Assembly (NCBI RefSeq): GCF_028657945.1
Contig: NZ_CP059693.1
Span: 3,100,001 to 3,164,000 of the forward strand
Reading direction: 5' to 3'
Length of the DNA stretch: 64,000 nucleotides
DNA from: Thalassomonas haliotis
GTDB lineage: Bacteria > Pseudomonadota > Gammaproteobacteria > Enterobacterales > Alteromonadaceae
The notes under the pieces were generated by a model. The model did no database searches. It had not been told where the DNA came from and was given only the letters and a program-made list of their open reading frames with translations. This document shows, in pieces, positions 1-8,300 of this stretch. Every line of letters starts with the position of its first letter. The first letter of the stretch is position 1. A program made the position numbers and the translations under genes.

Positions 1-95
1 GTTTTGGCTTTTGCCTGACAACCGGGTAAATCGGGCACAGTGATCTGATAGTGATCGGCTGTGATTTCTTTTTCTAACTTCACCGGATATTTCAT
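1..95 (-). CDS. HicB-family antitoxin-like protein, N-terminal part only
   Basis: The ATG is at 95 on the minus strand and the frame runs open off the left edge, so only about 31 codons are visible. They read MKYPVKLEKE, then a short polar stretch, then ITVPDLPGCQAKAK. The opening MKYPV and the PDLPGC turn are the hallmark of the partial RNase H fold in HicB antitoxins. HicB normally neutralises the mRNA interferase HicA and often represses its own promoter. No HicA-sized reading frame is seen just upstream (95-480, minus strand), so the partner is either beyond the window or absent, and this may be a solitary HicB-like protein. The 33-bp-spaced repeat array at 151-265 lies directly upstream of this start. 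Confidence 0.6.
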   Translation of the reverse strand, partial: MKYPVKLEKEITADHYQITVPDLPGCQAKAK

Positions 96-150
96 AAACG
101 CTTTCCTTAATGAAATTGAATATTGGCCTAAAAATGAACAAATCTCATTG

Positions 151-265
151 TAACTCTTATAACCCTAAAAGCAAGAGGGGAGATAACTCTAATAACCCTT
201 CAATTAACGATATTTATAACTCTGATAACTCTAGCGGTCGGCTTTACTATAACTCCAATAACTCT
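151..265. repeat. Four 16-bp direct repeats at exact 33-bp period
   Basis: Four copies of TAACTCTNATAACYCT start at 151, 184, 217 and 250, so the period is exactly 33 bp each time. Each copy is itself a direct repeat of TAACTCT (variants TAACCCT, TAACTCC) with a 9-bp step. The 17-bp stretches between copies are unrelated to one another. That pattern is unlike a decayed tandem duplication and more like an array of protein-binding sites on nearly the same helical face. It lies upstream of the minus-strand hicB-like start. A reading frame of 111 codons crosses it but looks like low-complexity noise. Confidence 0.75.
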
Positions 266-407
266 TTAGGTAAATGTAAGCTTAGTTGGTGTGCACTTAT
301 TCACTTACTTCATATGACAGCCAATATAAAAGGATCGTTTTTAGTTCTTTACTATGATCTTCGAAAATACACCTCCTGGCGCTTACCCTTTAAAAGCCAG
401 CTTTCCC

Positions 408-427
408 GGGGTTATCAGGGGTTATCC
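408..427. repeat. Short 10-bp-step direct repeat
   Basis: GGGGTTATC occurs twice in a row with one base between (408-416 and 418-426). On the other strand this is TAACCCC twice at a 10-bp step, which resembles the 9-bp-step TAACYCT elements at 151-265. It may be a fifth, divergent binding element of the same kind. Confidence 0.45.
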
Positions 428-658
428 TTGGCGGATCATTTATAGCAAAGGATGCACTAAACCCGGCAGGATTTTGGCTTGAATGAGTGGAAGATCCTGT
501 ATATTGAGGAGGAGATCCCGATGAAAATTCTCTTTATCCCCCGCTTCTATTTTTATTTTTCAACTGTTAATATTTTTGTTCGTTTTTATCATTCGGGATG
601 TTTATTCCGGTTAACCAGCTGCCGGCAAGGGTGGCGGCAATTTATACAAGGCGATAGC

Positions 659-1561
659 ATGTCAGAGAAGGGCTCGGTCAAAAAAAGCTTAACGGCCAAG
701 GAAATTCAGCACTACCTTGGCCGTCTGAATCATCGTGGCCAGTGCCGGGCCGATATCACGACCTTAAAAAGCTTACATCAGGCGCACATGGAAAATGTGC
801 CGTTTGAAAATCTGGACATTGTTTTGGGACGCGATATTGAACTGTCGCTACAGGCATTGTTTGCTAAAGTCGTTACCGGGAGCCGCGGCGGTTTTTGTTA
901 TGAAGTTAATTATCTTTTTGCCAATCTGTTATCGGCATTAGGTTTTGACGTTCATTTGCATGCCGCCCGTGTGTATGGCGATAAAGGGTACGGCCCGGCA
1001 TTTGATCATATGCTGCTCTCGGTTCGCCTTGATAATATCTTATACATTGCCGATGTGGGTTTCGGGGATTCATTTATTCAGCCGCTACCTTTCATGCAGG
1101 GAGATGAGGTGTGCGCGGCTGAAAAGCCCGATGCTGTGTCACTTGCCAGCCTTAACCCGGGTGCTGTAAGCCAGCGGGAAGTCAATTATAAAGTTGTCAA
1201 CAGCACAGATGGCCTGGTGCTGATGCAGCAAAAGCCAGCGCAGGCATGGCAGGCGCAATATCTTTTTTCATTGCAGGCGTTTGAGATAAGTGCTTTTTAT
1301 GACATGTGCCAATATCATCAGACCTCGCCACAATCGAGCTTTACGCAAAAGTCGCTATGCTCTGTTGCCACACCGACCGGGCGCAAGACAATGTCCAACG
1401 GCCGTTTTATTGAAACCGTCAATAACATGCGCCAGGAGTCAGAATGCACTGAGCCTGGGTTATATCGTGAGATGTTACAACAGCATTTTTGCCTGCCATT
1501 ACCGCAAGAAATTTCAGAGCAAAGCTGGCAAAAGCTGCTGGCCCAAAAAAACAGCCACTAA
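659..1561 (+). CDS. Arylamine N-acetyltransferase
   Basis: A 300-residue NAT-family enzyme that would transfer acetyl (or another acyl) from CoA to arylamines or hydrazines in the cytoplasm. The catalytic triad is visible: Cys80 in RGGFCYE, His117 in FDHML and Asp132 in ADVGFGD. The N-terminal helical region with HMENVPFENLDI is typical. I chose the ATG at 659 (AAGG at 647-650) because NAT proteins begin about ten residues before this homology. An in-frame ATG at 521 has a far stronger Shine-Dalgarno (AGGAGGAG at 507-514) and would add 46 mostly hydrophobic and basic residues, so the start is unsettled. Downstream lies the remnant of a DinB-family gene, which suggests local decay. NATs with related folds also act in natural-product amide formation, but nothing nearby supports that here. 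Confidence 0.9.
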   Translation: MSEKGSVKKSLTAKEIQHYLGRLNHRGQCRADITTLKSLHQAHMENVPFENLDIVLGRDIELSLQALFAKVVTGSRGGFCYEVNYLFANLLSALGFDVHLHAARVYGDKGYGPAFDHMLLSVRLDNILYIADVGFGDSFIQPLPFMQGDEVCAAEKPDAVSLASLNPGAVSQREVNYKVVNSTDGLVLMQQKPAQAWQAQYLFSLQAFEISAFYDMCQYHQTSPQSSFTQKSLCSVATPTGRKTMSNGRFIETVNNMRQESECTEPGLYREMLQQHFCLPLPQEISEQSWQKLLAQKNSH

Positions 1562-1588
1562 CATTCAGTCAAAGAAAAGGAACTTACC

Positions 1589-1917
1589 CTTGGCGACTTT
1601 GACGCTTTTCCCGAGCCGGTGTCAGCGCAAGATATTTATCACCGGGAGTTAGCGGATATTAGCGCTTTAAGGGAGCAAGTAGCTCAGGTGATTGTTGAGT
1701 TCTTTGCGCGTCTGACTGACGGGAATGTGCACAGGTGATGTCTTATAGCAGCACAGAAGGGGAGCGGATTAATAAATGCGTCGCCGATGTCTGCCAGTAC
1801 CTGTTTAATCATCAGAGCCACCACAGGGGACAGTTGACCTGTATCTTGAGTCAGCTGGGCATAAATTATGCCTGTACGGACTTGCCGGTACTGGTGCCCG
1901 AGGGCAGTGCCCTGTAG
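1589..1917 (+). pseudogene. DinB-family protein remnant (frameshifted, 5'-truncated)
   Basis: Two adjacent frames carry consecutive parts of a DinB/YfiT-like four-helix protein. From 1589 one frame encodes the middle helices (ELADISALREQVAQVIVEFF) and stops at 1736-1738. A different frame from about 1735 encodes the C-terminal part with LFNHQSHHRGQL, the HxxHH-type metal-binding helix of this family, and ends at 1917. The N-terminal helix is missing because the NAT gene ends at 1561. The simplest reading is a gene inactivated by truncation and a one-base shift near 1734. The 3' piece has a possible GTG start at 1735, but a free-standing C-terminal helix is unlikely to function. Confidence 0.7.
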
Positions 1918-1927
1918 AAAAGGCAAA

Positions 1928-1965
1928 AAAAAAGCTTAACCGATATTTATCAGTTAAGCTTTTTT
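1928..1965. terminator. Bidirectional intrinsic terminator
   Basis: A 13-bp perfect stem (1928-1940 with 1953-1965) is built around AAGCTTAAC/GTTAAGCTT with a 12-base loop. It carries A and T runs on both sides, so it can end transcription of the plus-strand DinB remnant and of the minus-strand tRNA gene. Confidence 0.85.
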
Positions 1966-1991
1966 TCTCTGTCATTTAAAACAGAAAAATA

Positions 1992-2068
1992 TGGTCGGAG
2001 TGGCAAGATTCGAACTTGCGACCTCACGTCCCCCAGACGCACGCGCTACCAAGCTGCGCTACACCCCG
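1992..2068 (-). tRNA. tRNA-Pro (GGG anticodon)
   Basis: On the minus strand this 77-base gene folds as a full cloverleaf. The acceptor stem is CGGGGTG with CACTCCG (one G-U pair). The D arm is GCGCAGCTTGGTAGCGC, the anticodon loop is CTGGGGG (anticodon GGG) on a five-pair stem with two wobble pairs, and the T arm is GCAAGTTCGAATCTTGC. The 3' ACCA is encoded. The C1 start and D-arm sequence match bacterial proline tRNAs. The bidirectional terminator at 1928-1965 lies just 3'. Confidence 0.96.
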
Positions 2069-2108
2069 ACTGGCAAACAGCGAATGTGTTTCCTTGTTTG
2101 CGAGACGT

Positions 2109-2136
2109 ATAATAATGATTTATTAAATGAATGCAA
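2109..2136 (-). promoter_or_regulatory. Putative sigma-70 promoter of tRNA-Pro
   Basis: On the minus strand TTGCAT (2131-2136) and TATTAT (2109-2114) are 16 bp apart, about 40 bases before the mature tRNA 5' end. The bases after the -10 (ACGTCTCGC) are G+C rich, like the discriminators of stringently controlled stable-RNA promoters. Confidence 0.5.
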
Positions 2137-2182
2137 TGAAAAAAACTTAATTATTAACTGTTTGCTGATTTATTACCCTAAA

Positions 2183-3862
2183 TCACTGTGCTTGTTTATT
2201 TAATTGGCTGAATTGCTTTATAAAATGAACACCGTCTATCATCAGCGGAAAGTCGGAGCTGACCGTGATCGGCGCCTGCAATTGCCTTGAATAACTCTGA
2301 AAGTTACCGTTTTGGTCGATAAACACAGACTTATCCTTATTAAACACCATAATACCGTCGTCTGTGGTATTGGCGATCACCCGGTTTTTGTTCAGGGTCA
2401 AGAGGTCGCTGCCGTTGCTGTATAAGCTGCTCTGCATGTCGCAGCCGAGCCAGTTTTTAAACAAGGTCGGCTGCAGGTCCATCTGGCTGGTGAGGCTGCT
2501 GATATTGCTTGCCTTGGCCTCTGGCCAGAGCAAAAGGGCTGGTTTAATCGATAAGCCGGTATCCTTGCTGGCATTGCCGATAGAACTGACCCAGATAATA
2601 TCCTGCTGCTGTTTTTGGCGCTGCGCCAGCAGCAGGGCATCCATAAAGAGTTCAAACTGGTACTGGTCTTTGTCTGAGAAATAAATCAGGTGCAGACCAG
2701 GCTGTAAATTATTGAGCTTTTTGGCAAAAATTAAACTGGAGATATCGTTTAACTTTTTGTGTCTGTTAAACAGGTTTTTCAGCCACAGGGCATTTGCTTG
2801 CTCTGCTTTATTATCGCCGATCCGGGTATAACTGCTCGCCAGGTTCAATTGCTCAAGCTTTTGAAACAATACCGGCTCCAGGCCCTGTTTGATGATTTCC
2901 TGCTGGTAAATGCTCGGCAGGCTGTACAATAAATTAAACCAGGCATCGCCGCCTACGGCGTTATCTATATGGTGCTGCAATTTAATCGCCGGGGATGAAG
3001 AGCGCTGGGCAAACTGCCGGCTTTGTTTGTCCGACAACATATCCCGGGTCAAGACGATAAAGGCGGAACGCGTCGGGGCCTCCTGGCGGGCACATTGTCC
3101 GGTTAATGCCGGATACTGAGGCACAGCGGAAGAAAAAGACAACGGGCTGGTTTTTCGGGCGACATAGTCCTGCTGATCAAACATACCGTATTTGGTCAGC
3201 AGGGTTTTTGCGGTTGTCGGGTATGAAAGCGGCAGTACCGTATCCTGGCGCAAAATATCATAATTGAGCTCGGTATCCGCCCAGATATGGGTGATATGGC
3301 TGAAAAAGAACGATGCGACCAGGCCTAAAACGACAGGGCGGGCGAATACGGTTTTTTGCAGTTGCTTTAAATGCTTCCAGGCATAATTGCTGATCACAAG
3401 TTCAGCGGCGAGAATAACCAGGCATAATACTATCGAGATAAACCAGAAAGACCTGGGATCATCTTGTATTTGATTGCTAATCAGCGCCAGGATCTGATCG
3501 CTCGATGAGGCATTTAAATGATAGCCGAGACGGGTATAGATAAAGGCATCAAGAATGAGCAGCAGTAATCCCAGGGTAAATATCAGTGAAGCACTGGTGC
3601 GGATAAACCGGGTATACGGAAACAACAAGGTTAACGGAAACACGATCAGCACAAAACTGATAAAGGTCAGGAACGCCATATGGCTGAGCCAGGTGGTCAC
3701 TAAATAGATTTGACCCAGCAGGGATTCAGGACTCGACTCGCTAAACAAATAAAACGAAGACAGGGCGATGGCAATGGCAATATTAAAAAACGTGAACCAG
3801 TGGCTCCAGCTGATTAATTGCAATAATCGCTTGCTGTAGGTTTTTCGGTCAAATGACAGCAT
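2183..3862 (-). CDS. YejM/PbgA-like inner-membrane sulfatase-fold protein
   Basis: A 559-residue protein with about five N-terminal membrane segments (residues about 15-200, DUF3413 region) and a periplasmic domain of alkaline-phosphatase/sulfatase fold. In Enterobacteria YejM/PbgA senses periplasmic LPS and, with YciM/LapB and FtsH, controls LpxC stability; a role in lipid transport has also been proposed. Length fits the family (E. coli 586). The opening FDRKTYSKRLLQLISWSHWF and the segment TYPTTAKT-like after the membrane part are family-like. It follows yejL on the same strand, the usual yejL-yejM order, with yejK divergent. I cannot tell whether the fold keeps any hydrolase residues; the known members are thought non-enzymatic. 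Confidence 0.82.
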   Translation of the reverse strand: MLSFDRKTYSKRLLQLISWSHWFTFFNIAIAIALSSFYLFSESSPESLLGQIYLVTTWLSHMAFLTFISFVLIVFPLTLLFPYTRFIRTSASLIFTLGLLLLILDAFIYTRLGYHLNASSSDQILALISNQIQDDPRSFWFISIVLCLVILAAELVISNYAWKHLKQLQKTVFARPVVLGLVASFFFSHITHIWADTELNYDILRQDTVLPLSYPTTAKTLLTKYGMFDQQDYVARKTSPLSFSSAVPQYPALTGQCARQEAPTRSAFIVLTRDMLSDKQSRQFAQRSSSPAIKLQHHIDNAVGGDAWFNLLYSLPSIYQQEIIKQGLEPVLFQKLEQLNLASSYTRIGDNKAEQANALWLKNLFNRHKKLNDISSLIFAKKLNNLQPGLHLIYFSDKDQYQFELFMDALLLAQRQKQQQDIIWVSSIGNASKDTGLSIKPALLLWPEAKASNISSLTSQMDLQPTLFKNWLGCDMQSSLYSNGSDLLTLNKNRVIANTTDDGIMVFNKDKSVFIDQNGNFQSYSRQLQAPITVSSDFPLMIDGVHFIKQFSQLNKQAQ

Positions 3863-3916
3863 GGATGATGATTATTCTCTGGTAAATGGAAAATACTATT
3901 AGCTAAATAGTGGTTT

Positions 3917-4138
3917 TTAATGTGATTTTTGTACAGATTTTTTCAAAGCAGTCGTAAAATTGTTTACTATTGCTTCTCTTTGCTGTTCGGGAACCTGATT
4001 ATTTAAAATTTCTGTGATGGTATTTCCAAGGCACATCAGAGCTAAATCGGGGGTTGCGCCTTCGTCAACTAAAACATTTAATAAATCTTGGATAATTTTT
4101 TCTACACGTTCATTGGAATACTTGGATACAATGGGCAT
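3917..4138 (-). CDS. yejL: YejL family protein (UPF0352/DUF1414)
   Basis: A 73-residue acidic helical protein that opens [16 protein letters not shown] and contains the conserved LLNVL and DLALMCLGN blocks of the UPF0352 family. E. coli YejL is 75 residues and forms a small helical dimer; its biochemical role is not established. It lies directly upstream of the yejM-like gene (about 54 bases apart, probably one transcript) and is divergent from yejK with a 78-base shared promoter region, which is the conserved gene order in gammaproteobacteria. Confidence 0.9.
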   Translation of the reverse strand: MPIVSKYSNERVEKIIQDLLNVLVDEGATPDLALMCLGNTITEILNNQVPEQQREAIVNNFTTALKKSVQKSH

Positions 4139-4216
4139 CTTTTACACTTAATTGCTGATGATAAACTGGCGCGTAGTTTATCAAATGCCTGAACAATATA
4201 ATACTGACCTTTAACT

Positions 4217-5272
4217 ATGAGCTTAATAATTTCCAATATAGCCCTGCATTTTTTATCGAAAAAAGAAGAAACTGGCGAAGTTTTGCTGCAATTTGGCCCA
4301 GAATCCATAGAAATAGGCCAGAAGATCCAGAACTTTGTCGATGCGCTGCATAGCATTTATAACGGCAAGGGCAGTAAAGCCTACGGTAATTTCAGCACCA
4401 ACTCAGGCGCCGGTGACAGCGCCAGTTTTGTCGATATCATGGAAAGCTACCTTTCTGACGTACAAAACTTTTATAATTTCAGTGTCCAGGGCGCCAATAT
4501 GCTGAAAAATGAGCTGGGCAAATATGATCTGGCTGAAACCGGCTACCTGGTGATTTGCCATTACGAACATATGGGCGGCCGTTACCTGCTGGCGGCGGTG
4601 ATCCCGGTGTCCGAGCATTACAGCGTTGACGGCGAGCTTAATATTTCCGCCGATCAGCACTTAGACACCGAACGTTTGCAGCTGGCGGCGCGGATTGATT
4701 TATTCGACTACCAGCAAAACCCCCAGGGTAACCGTTATATCTCTTTTATCAAGGGGCGCGCCGGACGTAAGGTTTCGGACTTCTTTTTAGACTTCCTCGG
4801 CTGCGAAGAAGGCATAGATGCCAAAGAGCAGAGCCAGACCCTGGTGCAGGCGGTGGAAGATTATGTCAACGTCAACCAGCTCGATCCGGAAGAAAAGCAG
4901 CAAACCCGTAAAGAGCTGCTCAGCTACTGTAAAGAGCAAAAAGAAACCGGGCAGGATGTTTCCTTAAAAGAAGTGTCCCAGGTGATGGGCAGCGAAGAAA
5001 AAGAGCAGGACTTTTATCAGTTTTGCCAGGAGCAGTCGTATCCGATAGAAGAATCTTTCCCCCACGACCAGGCGGTGATTAACAAGGTAACCAAGTATTC
5101 CGGTTACGGTAACGGCATCAGCGTCAGTTTCGACCGGGGGCATTTTGGCCGCGATGTGGTTTATAATCCGGTGCAGGAAACCTTAACCATACATAAAGTG
5201 CCGCCTAATTTAAAAGACCAGCTGCTTAATTTGTTAAAAACCGAGCAGGGCGCACAAGAAGAAAGCGAATAA
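4217..5272 (+). CDS. yejK: Nucleoid-associated protein YejK (NdpA family)
   Basis: A 351-residue member of the YejK/NdpA (37-kDa nucleoid-associated protein) family. It begins with the family signature SLIISNIALHFL and carries the internal block GRYLLAAVIPVSEHYSVDGEL followed by the central RYISFIKGRAGRKVSDFF segment. YejK binds the nucleoid and has been reported to interact with gyrase and topoisomerase IV. Length and end points match the family. It is transcribed away from yejL/yejM. An inverted repeat with a T-rich tail about 100 bases downstream probably ends its transcript. Confidence 0.93.
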   Translation: MSLIISNIALHFLSKKEETGEVLLQFGPESIEIGQKIQNFVDALHSIYNGKGSKAYGNFSTNSGAGDSASFVDIMESYLSDVQNFYNFSVQGANMLKNELGKYDLAETGYLVICHYEHMGGRYLLAAVIPVSEHYSVDGELNISADQHLDTERLQLAARIDLFDYQQNPQGNRYISFIKGRAGRKVSDFFLDFLGCEEGIDAKEQSQTLVQAVEDYVNVNQLDPEEKQQTRKELLSYCKEQKETGQDVSLKEVSQVMGSEEKEQDFYQFCQEQSYPIEESFPHDQAVINKVTKYSGYGNGISVSFDRGHFGRDVVYNPVQETLTIHKVPPNLKDQLLNLLKTEQGAQEESE

Positions 5273-5368
5273 TCCTGCCGGGTTATGATAAAATGGTTAA
5301 TTGCACAGCAGTTAACGCATGAAGCTTTTGTCAGACTGCTCACCGGAAAGCTGAATTAGAGCACCAGT

Positions 5369-5396
5369 CCATATGTCCAGGCATATGGTTTATTTT
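5369..5396 (+). terminator. Probable intrinsic terminator after yejK
   Basis: CCATATG (5369-5375) pairs perfectly with CATATGG (5382-5388) around a six-base loop, followed by TTTATTTTT. The stem is short and A+T rich, so efficiency is uncertain. A second small repeat, CGGAA/TTCCG, lies at 5405-5420 in the pyrC leader. Confidence 0.5.
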
Positions 5397-5474
5397 TGCC
5401 GTAGCGGAAGTCGTTTTCCGTTATGGCGGTATTAAAGACGTATTACAGACGTAAATTAAAAATAGGTAAGATCC

Positions 5475-6506
5475 ATGACAACATTAACCATTACCCGTCC
5501 CGATGACTGGCATGTACATTTGCGCGACGGCGCGGTTTTAACCAACACGGTAGCCGATATCAGTCGTTATTTTGGCCGGGCGATCGTTATGCCAAACCTG
5601 GTGCCGCCGGTAACCGATGCTAAATCCGCCAAAGCCTATTACGACCGTATCATGGCGCAGCAACCGGAAGCGCATTTTACCCCTTTGATGGTGTTATATC
5701 TTACCGATGAAACCAGGCCACAAGATATCATTGACGCCAAGGCACAGGGCCTGGTGGTTGCCGCTAAACTTTATCCTGCCGGCGCCACCACCAATTCTTC
5801 TTCCGGTGTTACCGATATCGGCAAGTTAGGCCCGGTCTTTGCCGCCATGGAGCAGGTCGGCATGTTGCTGCTTATCCATGGTGAAGTCACCGACAATGAC
5901 ATCGATATCTTTGACCGCGAAGGAGTCTTTATTGAAAGAACCTTAAGGCCTCTGGTGGCCCAATACCCTAATCTAAAAGTGGTGCTTGAGCATATTACCA
6001 CCAAAAATGCCGTGGAATTTGTCAACGAAGCCGGCAGCAATGTGGCCGCAACCATTACCGCCCATCATTTATTGTTTAACCGCAATCATATGCTGGTTGG
6101 CGGCATACGTCCTCATTACTTCTGTTTGCCTATCCTGAAACGTAATATCCATCAGCAGGCGCTGATAGAAGCGGCAACCAGCGGCAGCGAGAAATTTTTC
6201 CTGGGGACGGACTCAGCACCGCACACTCAACAGGCCAAAGAAACCGCCTGTGGCTGCGCCGGCGCCTATACCGCCCATGCCGCGATTGAGCTTTATGCCG
6301 AAGCGTTTGAAGAAGCAGGCGCCCTGGATAAACTTGAAGCGTTTGCCAGCCTGAACGGTCCGCGTTTTTACGGCTTGGCTGTTAACGCTGATAAAATTAC
6401 CTTAGAGAAGAAAAGCTGGCAGGTAGCGGGTAGTTTGCCTTTTGGCGAAGACAGGGTGATCCCGATCCGTGCAGACGATACCATCGCCTGGCAAGTGAAA
6501 GGTTAA
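5475..6506 (+). CDS. pyrC: Dihydroorotase
   Basis: A 343-residue class II dihydroorotase, which interconverts N-carbamoyl-aspartate and dihydroorotate in de novo pyrimidine synthesis. The metal motif HVH (His13, His15 in [10 protein letters not shown]) is present. So is the lysine that is carboxylated to bridge the two zincs, in [13 protein letters not shown], and further metal and substrate residues lie in HGEV, EHITT and GTDSAPH. Length equals that of E. coli PyrC. The ATG at 5475 is preceded by AGGTAAGA. It is followed after ten bases by the pterin-synthase-like gene, so the two are probably co-transcribed. Confidence 0.97.
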   Translation: MTTLTITRPDDWHVHLRDGAVLTNTVADISRYFGRAIVMPNLVPPVTDAKSAKAYYDRIMAQQPEAHFTPLMVLYLTDETRPQDIIDAKAQGLVVAAKLYPAGATTNSSSGVTDIGKLGPVFAAMEQVGMLLLIHGEVTDNDIDIFDREGVFIERTLRPLVAQYPNLKVVLEHITTKNAVEFVNEAGSNVAATITAHHLLFNRNHMLVGGIRPHYFCLPILKRNIHQQALIEAATSGSEKFFLGTDSAPHTQQAKETACGCAGAYTAHAAIELYAEAFEEAGALDKLEAFASLNGPRFYGLAVNADKITLEKKSWQVAGSLPFGEDRVIPIRADDTIAWQVKG

Positions 6507-6516
6507 GGGAGCAAAG

Positions 6517-7437
6517 ATGCAATTATTTGTAAACGACTTAACGGTGATCGACTTTTCCTATTTGTGTAAGCAAAGGGGCATAGTCGGTGAAAGCTGGATA
6601 GTGGATGTCTTGCTTGACGGCGACTTAAACGAGCAAAGCATGGTGTTGGACTTTGCCATAGTCAAAAAACAGATCAAAGCTATCATTGATGACGCGGTAG
6701 ATCATAAGTTATTGTTACCTAACAAAGAACCAGGGTTACGCGTTACTGACTCTGTTGATAACGACCAGCATGAATACGTGGACTTCGCCTCCGATGTCGG
6801 CAGTTATTACCTGCAGTCGCCTAAATGCGCCTTTGCCAAAATTGACAGTGAGGCGGTAACGATTGAAGCCGTGACTGCCCATTTGCAAACCATTATCAAG
6901 CAGCAATTGCCCGGCAATATCCAGGGCTTAACTTTGCAGCTGCGGCCGGAAAAAATCGACGGATTTTATTATCACTATACCCATGGCTTGAAAAAACATG
7001 ACGGCAACTGTCAGCGTATCGCCCATGGCCACAGATCAAAAATCCAGCTTTATAAAAATGACATGCGCTCTATTTCTTTAGAGAAAAACTGGTGTCGGCG
7101 CTGGCAGGATATTTACCTGGCCAGTGAAGAAGACAGAAGCAGCTTTGAAGAAATCCAGTTATCGGCGCCGGCAAAAGAAGCGTTAATTAAGGCACAATCG
7201 GCATCTGCTGATCAGGATAAAAAGGTGTCCGGGCATCAATATTTTGCTTATCATGCCCCTCAGGGACGTTTTGATATTGCGGTACCGGAAAACATCCTGG
7301 AAGTGGTTGACTGTGATTCTACCGTGGAATTGCTGGCGGATTATATTGCCCGGCAACTCAAGAAAACGTCTCCACGAGATAACTTTAAAGTGGTAGCTTT
7401 TGAAGGGGTCGCCAAAGGAGCCATAGCCGATGTCTAG
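6517..7437 (+). CDS. 6-pyruvoyl-tetrahydropterin synthase/QueD-like protein (duplicated fold)
   Basis: A 306-residue protein whose N-terminal 110 residues and C-terminal half both resemble the T-fold of 6-pyruvoyl-tetrahydropterin synthase/6-carboxytetrahydropterin synthase (QueD). Visible elements are MQLFVNDLTVIDFSYL at the start, GHRSKIQLYKND in the middle and the late VVDCDSTVELLADYIARQL segment. QueD-type enzymes work in queuosine precursor synthesis, but this gammaproteobacterial subgroup is twice the usual length and its zinc-ligand histidines are not obviously conserved in the first half. Its exact reaction is therefore unknown. The end overlaps the start of the M23 peptidase by 8 bases, so the two are translationally coupled. 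Confidence 0.72.
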   Translation: MQLFVNDLTVIDFSYLCKQRGIVGESWIVDVLLDGDLNEQSMVLDFAIVKKQIKAIIDDAVDHKLLLPNKEPGLRVTDSVDNDQHEYVDFASDVGSYYLQSPKCAFAKIDSEAVTIEAVTAHLQTIIKQQLPGNIQGLTLQLRPEKIDGFYYHYTHGLKKHDGNCQRIAHGHRSKIQLYKNDMRSISLEKNWCRRWQDIYLASEEDRSSFEEIQLSAPAKEALIKAQSASADQDKKVSGHQYFAYHAPQGRFDIAVPENILEVVDCDSTVELLADYIARQLKKTSPRDNFKVVAFEGVAKGAIADV

Positions 7438-8293
7438 AAAACTGCTTTCTTATGTTTGTTTGGGGTTGCTTTGTACAGCGGTTCCGGCAACCGTCAGCGG
7501 CCATGGCGATGGTCACAAAGACCAGAGCCAGAGCCAAGCCAGGTTAACGCTTTTTGGTGAGATTCAGCAAGGGGGTCTGGTTGTCGGGAAGACCTCGGCG
7601 GCGAATACCGTCAAGCTTGATGATCAGGAGTTGCAGCTGTCGCCTCAAGGGGAGTTCGTTTTTGGTTTTGGCCGGGACGACAGCAAAAAGTATCACCTGC
7701 AGGTGATTTCGCCAAACGGTGCGATCCGAGAACAATACCTGACGCCCGCCAAGCGTGAATATAACATTCAACGCATTGAAGGCATCAAAAAAAGCATTAT
7801 GAAGCCTAATCCTAAGGCGGTTGCCCGCTCGCAAAAGGATAATGCGCAAATTGCCAAGGCAAGAAGAACCGCCAGCGCCCTTACCAGCTTTGCCGGCGGT
7901 TTTATCGCGCCGATTGACGGCACCATTACCGGTGTTTACGGCAGCCAGCGGGTATTTAACGGTGAGCCGAAACGTCCGCATTTCGGTTTGGATTACGCCG
8001 GAGATGTCGGCGATCCGGTTAAAGCCCCGGCATCGGGTAAAGTGCTGTTATATGTACCGGACATGTTTTATTCCGGCGGTACCATGATCATAGATCACGG
8101 CCAGGGCATAACGACGACCTTTTTGCATTTAAGCGATGCCTATGTCAAAGCCGGCGACGAGGTTAAACAGGGCCAGGTGGTGGCGGCAGTCGGTAAAAGC
8201 GGCCGGGCAACCGGTCCCCATTTAGACTGGCGCATTAACTGGTTCAATGTTCGCCTGGATCCCGCTTTGGCGTTAAAGCTAGCTCCGCTATAA
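7430..8293 (+). CDS. Secreted M23-family peptidase (LytM fold) with altered HxH motif
   Basis: A 287-residue exported protein with a signal peptide (MSRKLLSYVCLGLLCTAVPATVSGHG), a linker and a C-terminal LytM domain from about residue 160. The first zinc motif HxxxD is present in HFGLDYA, and the conserved PVKAPASGKV and HLSDAYVKAGDEVKQGQ blocks follow. The last motif reads GPHLDW, so the usual HxH is HxD. This may change metal binding or make it a non-catalytic regulator of amidases, as EnvC and NlpD are. It acts in the periplasm on, or near, peptidoglycan. It overlaps the upstream pterin-synthase-like gene by 8 bases. Confidence 0.85.
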   Translation: MSRKLLSYVCLGLLCTAVPATVSGHGDGHKDQSQSQARLTLFGEIQQGGLVVGKTSAANTVKLDDQELQLSPQGEFVFGFGRDDSKKYHLQVISPNGAIREQYLTPAKREYNIQRIEGIKKSIMKPNPKAVARSQKDNAQIAKARRTASALTSFAGGFIAPIDGTITGVYGSQRVFNGEPKRPHFGLDYAGDVGDPVKAPASGKVLLYVPDMFYSGGTMIIDHGQGITTTFLHLSDAYVKAGDEVKQGQVVAAVGKSGRATGPHLDWRINWFNVRLDPALALKLAPL

Positions 8294-8300
8294 TGAAGTT

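Noticed and set aside
151-265. A CRISPR array
   Set aside because: The repeats are only 16 bp with 17-bp spacers, there are four of them, and no cas gene is present.
110-445. A 111-codon frame across the repeat array near the left end
   Set aside because: It is Asn/Ser-rich only because of the 33-bp repeats, has no ribosome-binding site and no recognisable domain.
1992-2068. tRNA-Pro as an attachment site for the integrase at 18658-19563
   Set aside because: No duplicated tRNA 3' end is seen next to the integrase and the distance is about 17 kb with ordinary genes between.
5285-5359. A 24-codon frame between yejK and pyrC
   Set aside because: It is too short to judge, has no strong ribosome-binding site and lies just before the yejK terminator.
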